From the NCBI GenBank assembly GCA_044867645.1, contig JBIOVI010000041.1, positions 1 to 64,000 of the forward strand: a DNA stretch of 64,000 nt, written 5' to 3'. Positions 1-7,179 of the stretch are shown in pieces. The notes under the pieces are model-generated. The model saw nothing but the letters and a program-made list of their open reading frames with translations, did no database searches and was not told the DNA's origin. Made by a program: the position numbers and the translations under genes. Source of the stretch: VRUE01 sp044867645 (GTDB lineage: Bacteria > Actinomycetota > Thermoleophilia > Solirubrobacterales > 70-9). How positions within the stretch are numbered: the first letter of the stretch is position 1; each line of letters opens with the position of its first letter.

Positions 1-389
1 GCCATGTTCGTGCGGTGAACCTCTGCCCAGAACGGGACGAGGTCAATTCCGAAGGTGATCGCGGCGCCGTAGATCGCCGCAAGCTGGTCGCAGAGGCCGT
101 CGATCGTGCCGACGAGGGACTGCTTGCGGCTGGGCGTTTCGGTTGGCTCCCAGACGACGCGTACGGGGATCCCCGTGATCGCTTCCGCGGTCTCGAGTGC
201 CTCCTCGAGGATGAGCTCGGCGTTGAGTCGAGGGTTGCGGATCCCGGGCGTCTCTCCGACTAGGCCGCCGACGTGACGGAGGAATTCGGCCATGTCCCGC
301 TGTACGGGGTGCCCCTCGAGGGCGGCGCTCACTGCCCCGCCCGCATCGGTTCGTAGGTGCTCTCGAAGGCATCGGGCTTTGCAGGTCAT
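1..389 (-). CDS. MazG-like nucleotide pyrophosphohydrolase (PRA-PH superfamily), 3' end off the left edge
   Basis: All-alpha NTP pyrophosphohydrolase of the MazG / phosphoribosyl-ATP pyrophosphohydrolase superfamily, common in phage early operons, where such enzymes are thought to trim nucleotide pools or degrade alarmones. Seen: the helix with acidic metal ligands (ELILEEALE, residues 58-66) and the conserved tail FGIDLVPFWAEVHRTNMA (residues 113-130). The ATG at 389 overlaps the upstream stop as ATGA; a GTG at 332 in the same frame is a possible shorter start. It is the last visible gene of a minus-strand train and is cut by the window edge. Confidence 0.75.
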   Translation of the reverse strand, partial: MTCKARCLREHLRTDAGGAVSAALEGHPVQRDMAEFLRHVGGLVGETPGIRNPRLNAELILEEALETAEAITGIPVRVVWEPTETPSRKQSLVGTIDGLCDQLAAIYGAAITFGIDLVPFWAEVHRTNM

Positions 390-553
390 TGCACCGGCCC
401 CCTGAATCTCCCGGCCAGGCCGCCGCGTGTCGCCTCGCCCTGGTCGACCAGCTGCCTGATCGCCCGCAGGATCCGTGGACGGCGGCCGCGGCGGACGTTG
501 GTCGAGGCGTCCTCGAGGGTGCGGATCCGCCCAGGGCGGTCGAGGCGGCTCAT
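386..553 (-). CDS. Small basic phage protein, unknown function (55 aa)
   Basis: Arg-rich 55-residue protein with no recognised domain. It is supported by position: its ATG overlaps the stop of the 25-codon gene upstream (TGATG) and its own stop overlaps the MazG-like start (ATGA), the coupling used throughout this operon. No Cys pairs or membrane segment. Confidence 0.55.
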   Translation of the reverse strand: MSRLDRPGRIRTLEDASTNVRRGRRPRILRAIRQLVDQGEATRGGLAGRFRGPVQ

Positions 554-630
554 CAGGCCGCCTCGTCTTGGCCGTCAATCAGATCGTGCCAACAGTAGTC
601 CCACTCATATCCGAGCTCCCCGCCGCTCAC
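553..630 (-). CDS. Tiny phage ORF (25 aa)
   Basis: GTG start overlaps the stop of the 402-aa gene upstream (GTGA) and its stop overlaps the next ATG (TGATG). The product is acidic and aromatic (EWDYCWHDLIDG). Function unknown; kept because both junctions match the coupling pattern, but the length makes it tentative. Confidence 0.4.
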   Translation of the reverse strand: MSGGELGYEWDYCWHDLIDGQDEAA

Positions 631-1835
631 CCCGACCCCTCCTCAGGCTCGGGGGCAACGTTCACCAAGACCTGCTCCATCTCGGTCGGCTTGTGTCCCC
701 AGGAGCACAGCGGAGGCTTCACGACCACCGCGCCACTCACCGTCTCGTTGCTCAACTCGGCGCCACACCGAGGGCAAAGGAACCTCGTTATCTCCGGGGT
801 CGGCGCCTCGTACCCCTTCCCCTCCTCAGGCTCGGGGGTGGCAGGAACGAAGCGCTTTGCGTGAACTCGTTGCTCGGTGGAAGGCTCGCTTCGGTGGGCG
901 TCTACGACCTCGTGAAGGTGCGCGGCGTAGTCAGTGCCCCCTGGCGCTCCGCGAGGGGCGACCAGAAGGGGCTCTAAATACTCCGTCAGCGCCGCGACCA
1001 CGTCCCGCGCCATCTGGCCGCACGTCATTTCCTTGCGCCGTTTGTCTCCGCCCCAGTTGAGTTTCACGACCGCGGCGTTGGCGACTTGGAACGCGTCCTC
1101 GCTCTTCAGCCAACGAAGAATCCGCTCCCCTCTGGCGCCCTCCCCCTCCTCAGTGGAGAGCTGGGGGTGGGCGGACGACAGCTTTTTCAGCGCGTCGTCG
1201 ACTCGCTCCGCGATGGCTTCGTTGATCGACTCCCACCGCTGGGCCAGGACCTCGCCCTGTAGCTCCTCATCGACGGCTAGCTGACGGACCCCGAACAGCG
1301 CCCAGACGGCCACCGCGACCGGGCCATGGAAGGTCGCCACCGTCTCGAAATCAGCAGACTCATGCCAATTCGCGAAGCATGCGGCGGCCGTCACCTCGAC
1401 CGGCCGGTCTACCGTCACACGCTCACAGGTCGGACAGCGGCGAATCCGTACTTCATCCTCCCCGCCACCCTCCTCTACTGGGTGGGGCGGCAACGGTGCG
1501 TTGCGGGCCTCAACAACCGACTGACGCGCCGCGTCGTACATCGCTCGCTCCTCCTCGGTGAGCGGAGAATCAAGCTGTCCGGCTGCCGCTCTCACGACCC
1601 CCTCGACAGCCCGCTTGCTCTCCGGGGAGAGCTTGTCCCAGTTGCAGCAGGTGAAGGAAACCGGCTCGTCACCCTCTACTGGCTCGTAGGTGGCCTCCTC
1701 TAGGACTCGCTTGATTACCTCTGCGCCCCGCTTCGCCTCGTCGGACAAATTGTTTCCATATCCAACGGCTTGAACGAGCGCTGCCGCATCGCCATGACGG
1801 ATCGTCACCGAAATCTCAGCGTCCCATTCACTCAT
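627..1835 (-). CDS. Hypothetical phage protein with two Cys/His clusters (402 aa)
   Basis: Large early-operon protein I do not recognise. Residues 134-158 hold CPTC plus C153 and H158, and the C-terminus holds CPRC (354-357) with C377 and H381: two probable zinc-binding knuckles around a helical middle. The acidic element PEPEEG occurs twice, before and after the last zinc knuckle. The ATG at 1835 is chosen over upstream in-frame starts because it overlaps the preceding stop (ATGA) and has AAAGGAA upstream; the added N-terminus would be Arg-rich antisense-like sequence. Confidence 0.75.
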   Translation of the reverse strand: MSEWDAEISVTIRHGDAAALVQAVGYGNNLSDEAKRGAEVIKRVLEEATYEPVEGDEPVSFTCCNWDKLSPESKRAVEGVVRAAAGQLDSPLTEEERAMYDAARQSVVEARNAPLPPHPVEEGGGEDEVRIRRCPTCERVTVDRPVEVTAAACFANWHESADFETVATFHGPVAVAVWALFGVRQLAVDEELQGEVLAQRWESINEAIAERVDDALKKLSSAHPQLSTEEGEGARGERILRWLKSEDAFQVANAAVVKLNWGGDKRRKEMTCGQMARDVVAALTEYLEPLLVAPRGAPGGTDYAAHLHEVVDAHRSEPSTEQRVHAKRFVPATPEPEEGKGYEAPTPEITRFLCPRCGAELSNETVSGAVVVKPPLCSWGHKPTEMEQVLVNVAPEPEEGSG

Positions 1836-2122
1836 CCGAGGTTCCTTTCTCCTGCCAGTTCGGCGAGCTTCTCGGCGCGCCAGGGCTCGACGACCTCGAA
1901 GGCGTCGAGCTGCTTTTCGCACTCGGAGAGGTCTGATGCGCGGCACTTCCGGGCGACTGCCTGCTCCCAGGTCGCCTTATGGCGCCGCATTTCCTCGGCC
2001 TCGGCCTCGGTGCCCTCGAAGACGAAGCACCCGTATTCGCCGCCTACACAGATCAACCAGCGCTCGCATTGAACCGCCTCCACCTCCACCGCCTTCTTGC
2101 GGTAGCGCTTGGGGCTAGGCAT
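1832..2122 (-). CDS. Conserved-type phage protein (96 aa), basic N-terminus
   Basis: Begins with the pattern RYRKKAVEVEAVQ, typical of small phage proteins that start KYRKKPVEVEA; their function is unknown. The rest is a mixed domain with an aromatic/Cys patch (CERWLICVGGEYGCFVF) and a helical C-terminus. The ATG at 2122 follows GGAGG; stop and next start overlap (ATGA). Confidence 0.7.
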   Translation of the reverse strand: MPSPKRYRKKAVEVEAVQCERWLICVGGEYGCFVFEGTEAEAEEMRRHKATWEQAVARKCRASDLSECEKQLDAFEVVEPWRAEKLAELAGERNLG

Positions 2123-2441
2123 CTGGAGGACCTCCTCCCCCCCGCACCGCAGTTGTCTCCATTCGCTCGGCGCCACCCAGATCCGCAACGATCTCCTCGA
2201 CTGAGTGCCTGTCGAGTGCTCTGGCTCGAGCGTGAAGTACTTCCTCTGGCGAGTGGCCAAGATTGCGCAGCGTGTCGATCGCTTCGACACGGGCCAGTAG
2301 GGCCGCGTCGCTTTCGGACTTCGCCGCAGCGACCAACTTCGCAACGGCTGCACGCAGGCGCTCCTCTCTACACCAAACGCAGAACCCGTCCTGGGGCCGC
2401 TTGACCAGGGGCTCGGCGCAACGGCTGCAGATCGCGCTCAC
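2115..2441 (-). CDS. Small zinc-ribbon phage protein (108 aa)
   Basis: An N-terminal CSRC...CVWC knuckle (about residues 5-24) is followed by a helical domain ending in a Gly/Pro tail. The GTG start at 2441 overlaps the upstream stop (GTGA). The 3' end overlaps the next gene by 8 bp. Probably nucleic-acid or protein binding; role unknown. Confidence 0.6.
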   Translation of the reverse strand: MSAICSRCAEPLVKRPQDGFCVWCREERLRAAVAKLVAAAKSESDAALLARVEAIDTLRNLGHSPEEVLHARARALDRHSVEEIVADLGGAERMETTAVRGGGGPPDA

Positions 2442-2614
2442 TGGACGGCTCCTTGCTTTCCGCAGGCATCGCACGTCATGAAGCGCTCGTTGGCCGGCTC
2501 TCCGTCTCGAAAGCGGACCATCCATGCCTCACCGCAGTCGCAGATGACCTCTTGGTCGTAGCCGTGCTTCTGCTCGTGGGCGTCCTGCATGGCCTCGTCG
2601 AGGGAGGTGGTCAC
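2438..2614 (-). CDS. Small zinc-finger phage protein (58 aa)
   Basis: CDCG at about residue 27 and CDACG near the C-terminus form a four-Cys zinc ribbon. The GTG at 2614 overlaps the stop of the 30-aa membrane peptide upstream (GTGA), and its stop overlaps the next start the same way. Function unknown. Confidence 0.6.
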   Translation of the reverse strand: MTTSLDEAMQDAHEQKHGYDQEVICDCGEAWMVRFRDGEPANERFMTCDACGKQGAVQ

Positions 2615-2703
2615 GAGCAAGCACCCGTCACGAGAACCGGTAGGGCCAAGACTGCGCCCCCGCAAATCAGGCCGAGCACGAAGCCGAGGAAGAACTCGGT
2701 CAT
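2611..2703 (-). CDS. 30-aa single-span membrane peptide
   Basis: The peptide is essentially one transmembrane helix (LGFVLGLICGGAVLALPVLV) with a two-residue N-terminus before the first Phe. The ATG overlaps the upstream stop (ATGA) and the stop overlaps the next GTG. Such micro-membrane proteins are common in phage early operons; role unknown. It resembles the peptide at 4452-4544 in size and topology. Confidence 0.55.
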   Translation of the reverse strand: MTEFFLGFVLGLICGGAVLALPVLVTGACS

Positions 2704-3455
2704 CGGCTCACCGGAACCTCTTCGGGCGTGATCGTCACGCCTGGGATCAGCTCCAAGTTAAACGGGCGCTCTTGGGCTTTCGCCATCGCCCGCTCACCTT
2801 TGATTGCCACCTTGACCGCCTTCTCGTTGACGGTCAGGAACTCACTCGGAACCGCGTTGCGGTCGGTCACGCTGAAGCGGTAGTCGGTCCGTGTGCCGAG
2901 CGCGCCGAAGTTGCCCCGTACTTGCTTGGGCTGCTCTACCGGCGCCACCTTGGCAGTGGCCGCACGTGCTGCCTCCGTATGCGCATCTGCGGCGGCTTGT
3001 CTGGCCTCCTGGCTGGTGGGTTCCCCTGCGGCTCGTTCGGCAGCAGCCTGTGCTGCCGCAGCTCGCTCTTCAGCTTCGCGGTCAAGCCTTTCCTGGGCTT
3101 CGCGCCGGCGCTTTTGCTCAGCCTCCTCTTCGGCCTTCTTGAAAACGGCGACTCTCTCCTTCAGCTTCGCCACGGCTGCTTCGGGTTGTGCCAGCAGCTC
3201 CTTGTAGTGAGAGTTGACGTGGGCCTTGGTCGCTTCGTAGGGCCCGTTGGTCGACTTCCGATGCTCTTCGGCGGCCGAGATGACGATGCGCAGATCTTTG
3301 ATCGCGTCAGCGACTTCTCCGGCCTCTTCCCAGGTGGAGATGCGATCCGTCGTCGCGAAGCGGCGGACGTGGACCAGCGCTGCTTTCAGATCGCGCTCGT
3401 CGACCAGGAAGGCCTCGTCCTGCTTGACGTCTAGGAGGGGCGCGTGCTCAGGCAA
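2700..3455 (-). CDS. Coiled-coil phage protein beside the ERF recombinase (251 aa)
   Basis: Residues about 60-175 are a long charged Glu/Lys/Arg/Ala coiled coil; the C-terminal 70 residues form a compact domain (TDYRFSVTDRNAVPSEFL). Proteins of this layout usually sit next to single-strand annealing genes in phages. The TTG at 3455 is chosen: it follows CGGAGG and overlaps the end of erf by 8 bp; upstream extension is implausible antisense-like sequence. Function unknown, probably recombination accessory. Confidence 0.7.
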   Translation of the reverse strand: MPEHAPLLDVKQDEAFLVDERDLKAALVHVRRFATTDRISTWEEAGEVADAIKDLRIVISAAEEHRKSTNGPYEATKAHVNSHYKELLAQPEAAVAKLKERVAVFKKAEEEAEQKRRREAQERLDREAEERAAAAQAAAERAAGEPTSQEARQAAADAHTEAARAATAKVAPVEQPKQVRGNFGALGTRTDYRFSVTDRNAVPSEFLTVNEKAVKVAIKGERAMAKAQERPFNLELIPGVTITPEEVPVSR

Positions 3456-3993
3456 CGGGGGCCTCCGTACGCCAGTCCGGTTCCGGCAGATCAGAGTCAG
3501 GAACGGGCGCCAAATCGGGCCTTCCGGCATCCGCGTCCTGGGCTGCGCGGATCCGGTCTCCCTCGCTGAGCTCGGCGACCTCAGCGCTTTCCGCCTCTGG
3601 GTCGGTCCCGAAGGGGATGCCGAGCAGGTTGGCGAGGAAGTACTTAGTTGCGCCGGTAGTCGCCTTGAAGAGCGCCTTGTCACCGGGCACGTCGTGGCCG
3701 GTGCCAGACCAGCGAAGCTTCAATGCCTCTTCGGTCTTCGTGTCGACGACTTCGAACTCGATCGTCGCCCTGGCTATGGTGCCCTGCCTGCCGAAGCTCA
3801 ACTCCTCCTCGACTAGGCTCGGGATGATGAGGATGTCGCGCTTCTCTAGCTGCTGGCTCGCCTCGGCGAGCACATCCTCAGCTCGCGCATAGGTGTAGTC
3901 GCCCTCGGCATTGGCTCCCCGCTTCTCCACGGCTTTCGCTGCTTTGCGGGCGAGGAACAGCTTGCGCCGTAGTGACCTGCTCGCCTCAGTCAC
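3448..3993 (-). CDS. erf: ERF-family single-strand annealing protein
   Basis: Phage recombinase of the ERF superfamily, which anneals complementary single strands during phage recombination and circularisation. Seen: the GDYTYARAEDVL element (about 31-42), typical of the family core, and the conserved helix GDKALFKATTGATKYFL (about 104-120) leading into GIPFGTDPEA. The acidic, Pro-rich tail may be a partner-binding peptide. GTG start, 8-bp overlap with the gene before it. At 181 aa it is slightly short but complete. Confidence 0.85.
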   Translation of the reverse strand: MTEASRSLRRKLFLARKAAKAVEKRGANAEGDYTYARAEDVLAEASQQLEKRDILIIPSLVEEELSFGRQGTIARATIEFEVVDTKTEEALKLRWSGTGHDVPGDKALFKATTGATKYFLANLLGIPFGTDPEAESAEVAELSEGDRIRAAQDADAGRPDLAPVPDSDLPEPDWRTEAPVA

Positions 3994-4201
3994 CGGCGAA
4001 CTCCGTCAGCTCCACACTGAGCCTGTCAGCCCAGTCCTTTTGCAGCAGGACGTCTCGGTGCAGGGCGCGAGTTGGCTCTGCGTCGAGATGGTGCGCCAGC
4101 CTGTGAAGGCGTTGGCGGATCTCCTCTAGCTCTCGCGCCGCAGCCCTCACTTCTTGGGAGTCCACAGGAGGGACTGCGAGGTCGCGGGTCGTGAAAGCCA
4201 T
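3986..4201 (-). CDS. Small helical phage protein (71 aa)
   Basis: Predicted mostly helical and charged, with no known domain. The ATG at 4201 overlaps the previous stop (TGATG) and its end overlaps erf by 8 bp, so it is translated as part of the recombination operon. Function unknown. Confidence 0.6.
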   Translation of the reverse strand: MAFTTRDLAVPPVDSQEVRAAARELEEIRQRLHRLAHHLDAEPTRALHRDVLLQKDWADRLSVELTEFAGD

Positions 4202-4455
4202 CAGGCGGGCCGCCTATCCGAGCGCTCACCGAGCTTGGTCTTGCCCAAATGCGACTCTGCCCGGGCACCTCTCCACCTAGGCGGGAGGCTCGCCCACGGG
4301 TCGACGTATTCACTCTCGTCCTCATCCGCTGAGCGGCGTCGCTCGATGCGCGCCTCGCCGATGAGCAGGACGCCGATCGCGATCGCCAGCGCGCAGATGA
4401 CGAGCAGGCCGATTGCTAGATCGGAGATCGTGGCCGCCAGGGCATCGCCGATCAC
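4201..4455 (-). CDS. Single-span membrane protein (84 aa)
   Basis: A hydrophobic helix at about residues 13-33 (LAIGLLVICALAIAIGVLLI) is followed by a charged cytoplasmic-type tail. GTG start overlapping the stop of the 30-aa peptide upstream. Second of three adjacent small membrane proteins; could act in membrane attachment or superinfection exclusion, but nothing shows which. Confidence 0.6.
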   Translation of the reverse strand: MIGDALAATISDLAIGLLVICALAIAIGVLLIGEARIERRRSADEDESEYVDPWASLPPRWRGARAESHLGKTKLGERSDRRPA

Positions 4456-4544
4456 AGCTCCCCCCTAATCCACGGAGACGTCAGCTCGTAGAGGAACGTG
4501 GACCAGAGAAAGACTGCGATTGCTATGGAAAGAGCGAGACGCAT
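4452..4544 (-). CDS. 30-aa single-span membrane peptide
   Basis: The peptide has an N-terminal hydrophobic helix (LALSIAIAVFLWSTFLY) and a short polar C-terminus. The ATG overlaps the preceding stop (TGATG) and its TGA lies inside the next GTG start. The coupling on both sides supports a real gene despite its size. Confidence 0.5.
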   Translation of the reverse strand: MRLALSIAIAVFLWSTFLYELTSPWIRGEL

Positions 4545-4801
4545 CAGTTGAACGGGCTCGCTTTCCGCATCGCCTCTAGCCGCTCGTCGATCTGCTCCTT
4601 CTCCTCGGCGGACAGCTCGGCTGCGAGAGAGTGAATCGACTCCGCTGCAAACGCCTCAAGCTGTGCGAGGAGCGGGCCGTATTTGGCTTCGACCAGCCTC
4701 GCCATTTCGTGGCGACCTCGAATCCTGCCCCGCCCGTGGCCCGCTAGGTAGCCCAGTACCCCGATCCCGAGGATCAGCCAGAGTGCGAGGGCGAGACTCA
4801 C
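4544..4801 (-). CDS. Single-span membrane protein with helical tail (85 aa)
   Basis: N-terminal transmembrane helix (ALALWLILGIGVLGYLAGHG, residues 4-23), a basic stop-transfer stretch (RGRIRGRH), then a charged helical domain. GTG start overlaps the previous stop (GTGA). Unknown function; part of the three-gene membrane group at 4.2-4.8 kb. Confidence 0.6.
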   Translation of the reverse strand: MSLALALWLILGIGVLGYLAGHGRGRIRGRHEMARLVEAKYGPLLAQLEAFAAESIHSLAAELSAEEKEQIDERLEAMRKASPFN

Positions 4802-5013
4802 CGCCAGTCCTCCAGCGGCCTTCCCTCGAGCACTCGGCGAACACAGGCTGCTGCGACGTCGTGAGTGTCGGCGTTGCCCAGAAGTGTCGCGCGGGAGACG
4901 GGGTCCGATTCCTGGCCGGCGTTGAGGCGTTTGACCGTAGCGCGACGCTCATGAAACTCGACGAGCTTCTGAAGCTGTCGCGCCGGAATCACCGGGCTGG
5001 GCGATGCGCTCAA
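4798..5013 (-). CDS. Small phage protein (71 aa)
   Basis: No recognised domain. The TTG start at 5013 overlaps the upstream stop as TTGA; the alternative is GTG slightly downstream. Basic, helical and soluble-looking. Confidence 0.5.
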   Translation of the reverse strand: MSASPSPVIPARQLQKLVEFHERRATVKRLNAGQESDPVSRATLLGNADTHDVAAACVRRVLEGRPLEDWR

Positions 5014-5225
5014 CGGTCGCCCTCCAGGTCCCGGATCCACTCGCCTTCCCTATGAACCAACCGTTTCCCGCAGCAGGGGGAGATGAAGCTCTGCCCGACT
5101 TGGTGCTTGACACGTCCGACGTGAACTGCGTCCGCCAGGGCCATGAGGCAGCAGCAGCGAAGCCCATCGAGGCCCGACGTCGCCGGCTCGTTTGGATGGG
5201 AGCCGCTGGACTGTACGAGCGCCAT
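5010..5225 (-). CDS. Small Cys/His-rich phage protein (71 aa)
   Basis: CCC at about 24-26 and HxxxxHxxGQSF...CCGKR in the C-terminal half suggest a metal-binding knuckle, a guess from residue spacing only. Its ATG overlaps the previous stop (TGATG). Unknown role. Confidence 0.5.
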   Translation of the reverse strand: MALVQSSGSHPNEPATSGLDGLRCCCLMALADAVHVGRVKHQVGQSFISPCCGKRLVHREGEWIRDLEGDR

Positions 5226-5416
5226 CAGCCCTCCCCCCTCTCTACTTCTCGAAAGAGACGAAGCTTCATCTGCACCCGCCTATGGGTGTTCGGAATTTCT
5301 CCGGTGCAGTAGAAGCGCCCGACGGCGAAGGAGCCGGGGATCTTCCCTACTCGATCGCACGCCTCCATGGGGCAGACCGGGAGCTTGACCTCGAGCTGTT
5401 TGAGGGCCGTAGTCAT
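5225..5416 (-). CDS. Small phage protein with Cys residues (63 aa)
   Basis: Contains CPMEAC at about 15-20 and a later FYC. The ATG immediately follows the TAG of the TetR-type gene (TAGATG), so the two are probably co-translated. Unknown function. Confidence 0.5.
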   Translation of the reverse strand: MTTALKQLEVKLPVCPMEACDRVGKIPGSFAVGRFYCTGEIPNTHRRVQMKLRLFREVERGEG

Positions 5417-6016
5417 CTACGCAGCCACCGCCCGCGGCGCCGCATCGAACTCGAAGGACAAGACGAAGTCAGTCAGGCCGTTCAGCAACAGTCGGGGGTC
5501 GGCGTCTGGCTGGGCAACGAACCGACCCCGTAGTCGCTGAGTGAGACCACCGACGACCATGGTCCGGGTCGTCTGATCGAGCGGCAAAAGCGCGCCCAGA
5601 GAGTCCTGAGCGGCTTCGAAGATTGGGAAGGAGACGCTCGGACCGTAGAGCAGGTAGAAGCGGGACGGGTCGAGCTCTGCGGCGATGAAGTCGAGTAGGG
5701 CGTCTATGCCATTGCGGACGCGGCCCCGATCACCGATTGCCATCCGATCCGCTAGCCGTTCGACCACATGCCGATGGGCGCGTTCGCCGATCCAGGAGAG
5801 CGTCTGCTGGAGGCAGTCGTCCTTGCCGTCGAAGATTTCGTAGAAGGTCTTCCGGCCGATGCCGCCTACGCGAGTCAGGTCGGCGACTTTGGCGCCGGCG
5901 ATGCCCTTCTCGCAGACAACCCGGGAGGCTGCGTCCATGATCCGGGTGCGCTTCATCTCCAAGATGAAGTCTTTGGATATCTGGGGCCTCTTTGACTTCT
6001 TCTTGACGGCTGGCAT
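5417..6016 (-). CDS. TetR/AcrR-family transcriptional regulator (199 aa)
   Basis: N-terminal TetR HTH at about residues 22-68 (MDAASRVVCEKGIAGAKVAD then GRKTFYEIFDGKDDCL) and a helical C-terminal ligand/dimerisation domain, usual family length. It sits between two Xre regulators and the early operon, with TAGATG junctions on both sides, so it is co-expressed with them. A TetR regulator inside a phage early operon suggests control by a small host signal, but no ligand can be inferred. Confidence 0.85.
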   Translation of the reverse strand: MPAVKKKSKRPQISKDFILEMKRTRIMDAASRVVCEKGIAGAKVADLTRVGGIGRKTFYEIFDGKDDCLQQTLSWIGERAHRHVVERLADRMAIGDRGRVRNGIDALLDFIAAELDPSRFYLLYGPSVSFPIFEAAQDSLGALLPLDQTTRTMVVGGLTQRLRGRFVAQPDADPRLLLNGLTDFVLSFEFDAAPRAVAA

Positions 6017-6226
6017 CTACGCAGCCGCCTTCGAGCCGGTATCGAGGGGCCAGATTTCGGTGACCTCGTAGCCGTAAAGGTCAGCGACTTTCAAGCGAAC
6101 CGCAGGGCGAGGGGCGACCCCGGTCTCCATCCGAGCAAGCGTCGACTTCGGTACGTCGATCTCGTCAGAGAGGGCGTCGAGGCTTAGGCCCCTGTTCAAC
6201 CGCTCTGCCTTCAAATCGACGGTCAC
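6017..6226 (-). CDS. Xre/Cro-type HTH protein (69 aa)
   Basis: Cro/CI-like helix-turn-helix covers nearly the whole protein (RLNRGLSLDALSDEIDVPKS then LARMETGVAPRP). The C-terminus YGYEVTEIWPLD matches the companion upstream (GLLPLDLWPL), so the two are related. GTG start overlaps that gene's stop (GTGA). Probably Cro-like or an excision/immunity co-regulator. Confidence 0.8.
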   Translation of the reverse strand: MTVDLKAERLNRGLSLDALSDEIDVPKSTLARMETGVAPRPAVRLKVADLYGYEVTEIWPLDTGSKAAA

Positions 6227-6477
6227 GCCGACACCGCCCGACGGTCGTGGCGGTTCTCATGGAGGGGCCAGAGATCCAGTGGGAGAAGCCCGAACTGTTC
6301 CGCAATCGCGAACTGGATCCGGGGGTTCGGCACATGCCCTGCCTCGACCATTCGGATCGTCTTGCCAGAGACCCCGGCGCGGTATGCCAGATCGTTGGGT
6401 GACATCCCCGCATTGATGCGGAGACCTTGAAGCTTTCGGTTGGGTTGGTGCCTTGGAGTCCCCGTTGGTCCCGCCAT
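6223..6477 (-). CDS. Xre-type HTH repressor candidate (84 aa)
   Basis: HTH at about residues 17-62 (LRINAGMSPNDLAYRAGVSG, KTIRMVEAGHVPNPR). First gene of the leftward early transcript and divergent from another Xre gene at 6558, the usual layout of a lysogeny switch. The ATG at 6477 is chosen over upstream starts because those would run into the opposing promoter. Confidence 0.8.
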   Translation of the reverse strand: MAGPTGTPRHQPNRKLQGLRINAGMSPNDLAYRAGVSGKTIRMVEAGHVPNPRIQFAIAEQFGLLPLDLWPLHENRHDRRAVSA

Positions 6478-6557
6478 GTCTCTCTTTGTACCACAAAGTC
6501 CCTCACAGTGGCAAGAAGTCCTTTTCGTGGGACGCAGTGGGACGTAAGCTCGAACGC
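6478..6557. promoter_or_regulatory. Divergent switch region with operator-like repeats
   Basis: This 80-bp gap separates divergent Xre genes. It holds a perfect 6-bp inverted repeat with 3-bp spacer (CTTTGTaccACAAAG, 6484-6498) next to the leftward start, and a direct repeat GTGGGACG at 6527-6534 and 6537-6544, ten bases apart (one helical turn). These are good candidates for repressor and Cro operators; promoter hexamers are not clear enough to assign. Confidence 0.55.
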
Positions 6558-6947
6558 ATGGCGAACCTGTACGAAGATCCAGTGGCCCTCGCGAAAGCAA
6601 TCCGCGAGGCTCGAGGTCCAATGAGCCAAGAAGCTCTGGGCAACTGGCTCGGTCGAGACAAGAAGACCGTGCTGCGTTGGGAGGCTGCGGAGGAGGGAAG
6701 TCTTGGCGACACCCCCGAGAAGCGACGAGCGGTCGCCATTCTGGTCGCCGAGGCGACCGGGCGGCGAGACCTTCTCGGCCTCAGCGCACCAGAGTCAGAC
6801 CCTCGCTGGCGGGCTGTTCAGGATCGTCTGAATCTTCTTTCCGAGGCCGTAATGAGGCTGGTGGTCGATGCTCTGGAACAAGACGAATCGGACGAGTTCC
6901 AGCGATGGTGGACCAACGACCCGCGCTCCGGAGAGCTAGACCTCTAA
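6558..6947 (+). CDS. Xre-family HTH regulator (129 aa)
   Basis: HTH at about residues 11-60 (LAKAIREARGPMSQEALGNW, LGRDKKTVLRWEAAEEG), then a helical C-terminal domain. It faces the leftward Xre pair across the 80-bp operator region, so it and they probably form the genetic switch; which one is the repressor cannot be told from sequence. Confidence 0.8.
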   Translation: MANLYEDPVALAKAIREARGPMSQEALGNWLGRDKKTVLRWEAAEEGSLGDTPEKRRAVAILVAEATGRRDLLGLSAPESDPRWRAVQDRLNLLSEAVMRLVVDALEQDESDEFQRWWTNDPRSGELDL

Positions 6948-7044
6948 GGGGCGATCCATCCGACAGTTCTCCTCCCACCATTCGCAGAAACTCGGCGATG
7001 CGCGCGGCGGCGTCGAATTCGTCAAGGCTGGTCTGAGTTGGCAT
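6781..7044 (-). CDS. Doubtful small ORF overlapping the Xre gene antisense
   Basis: The first ~32 residues lie outside the opposing gene, look protein-like (TSLDEFDAAARIAEFLRMVG) and follow a good GGAGG site. The remainder is antisense to the 3' part of the plus-strand Xre gene and looks like shadow sequence. It could be a truncated remnant. Confidence 0.25.
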   Translation of the reverse strand: MPTQTSLDEFDAAARIAEFLRMVGGELSDGSPLRGLALRSAGRWSTIAGTRPIRLVPEHRPPASLRPRKEDSDDPEQPASEGLTLVR

Positions 7045-7179
7045 CAGGTTCCCTCCGGGCAGCCGTAGACAATACATGTCGCCCACCCACCCGATGTCGA
7101 AACACCGGGCCGGCGACGCTCCCAGAGGTTTGGGTAAGCTCGCGGTCTTCTGGGCGCTTGCGAATGGGGAGGAAGAACG

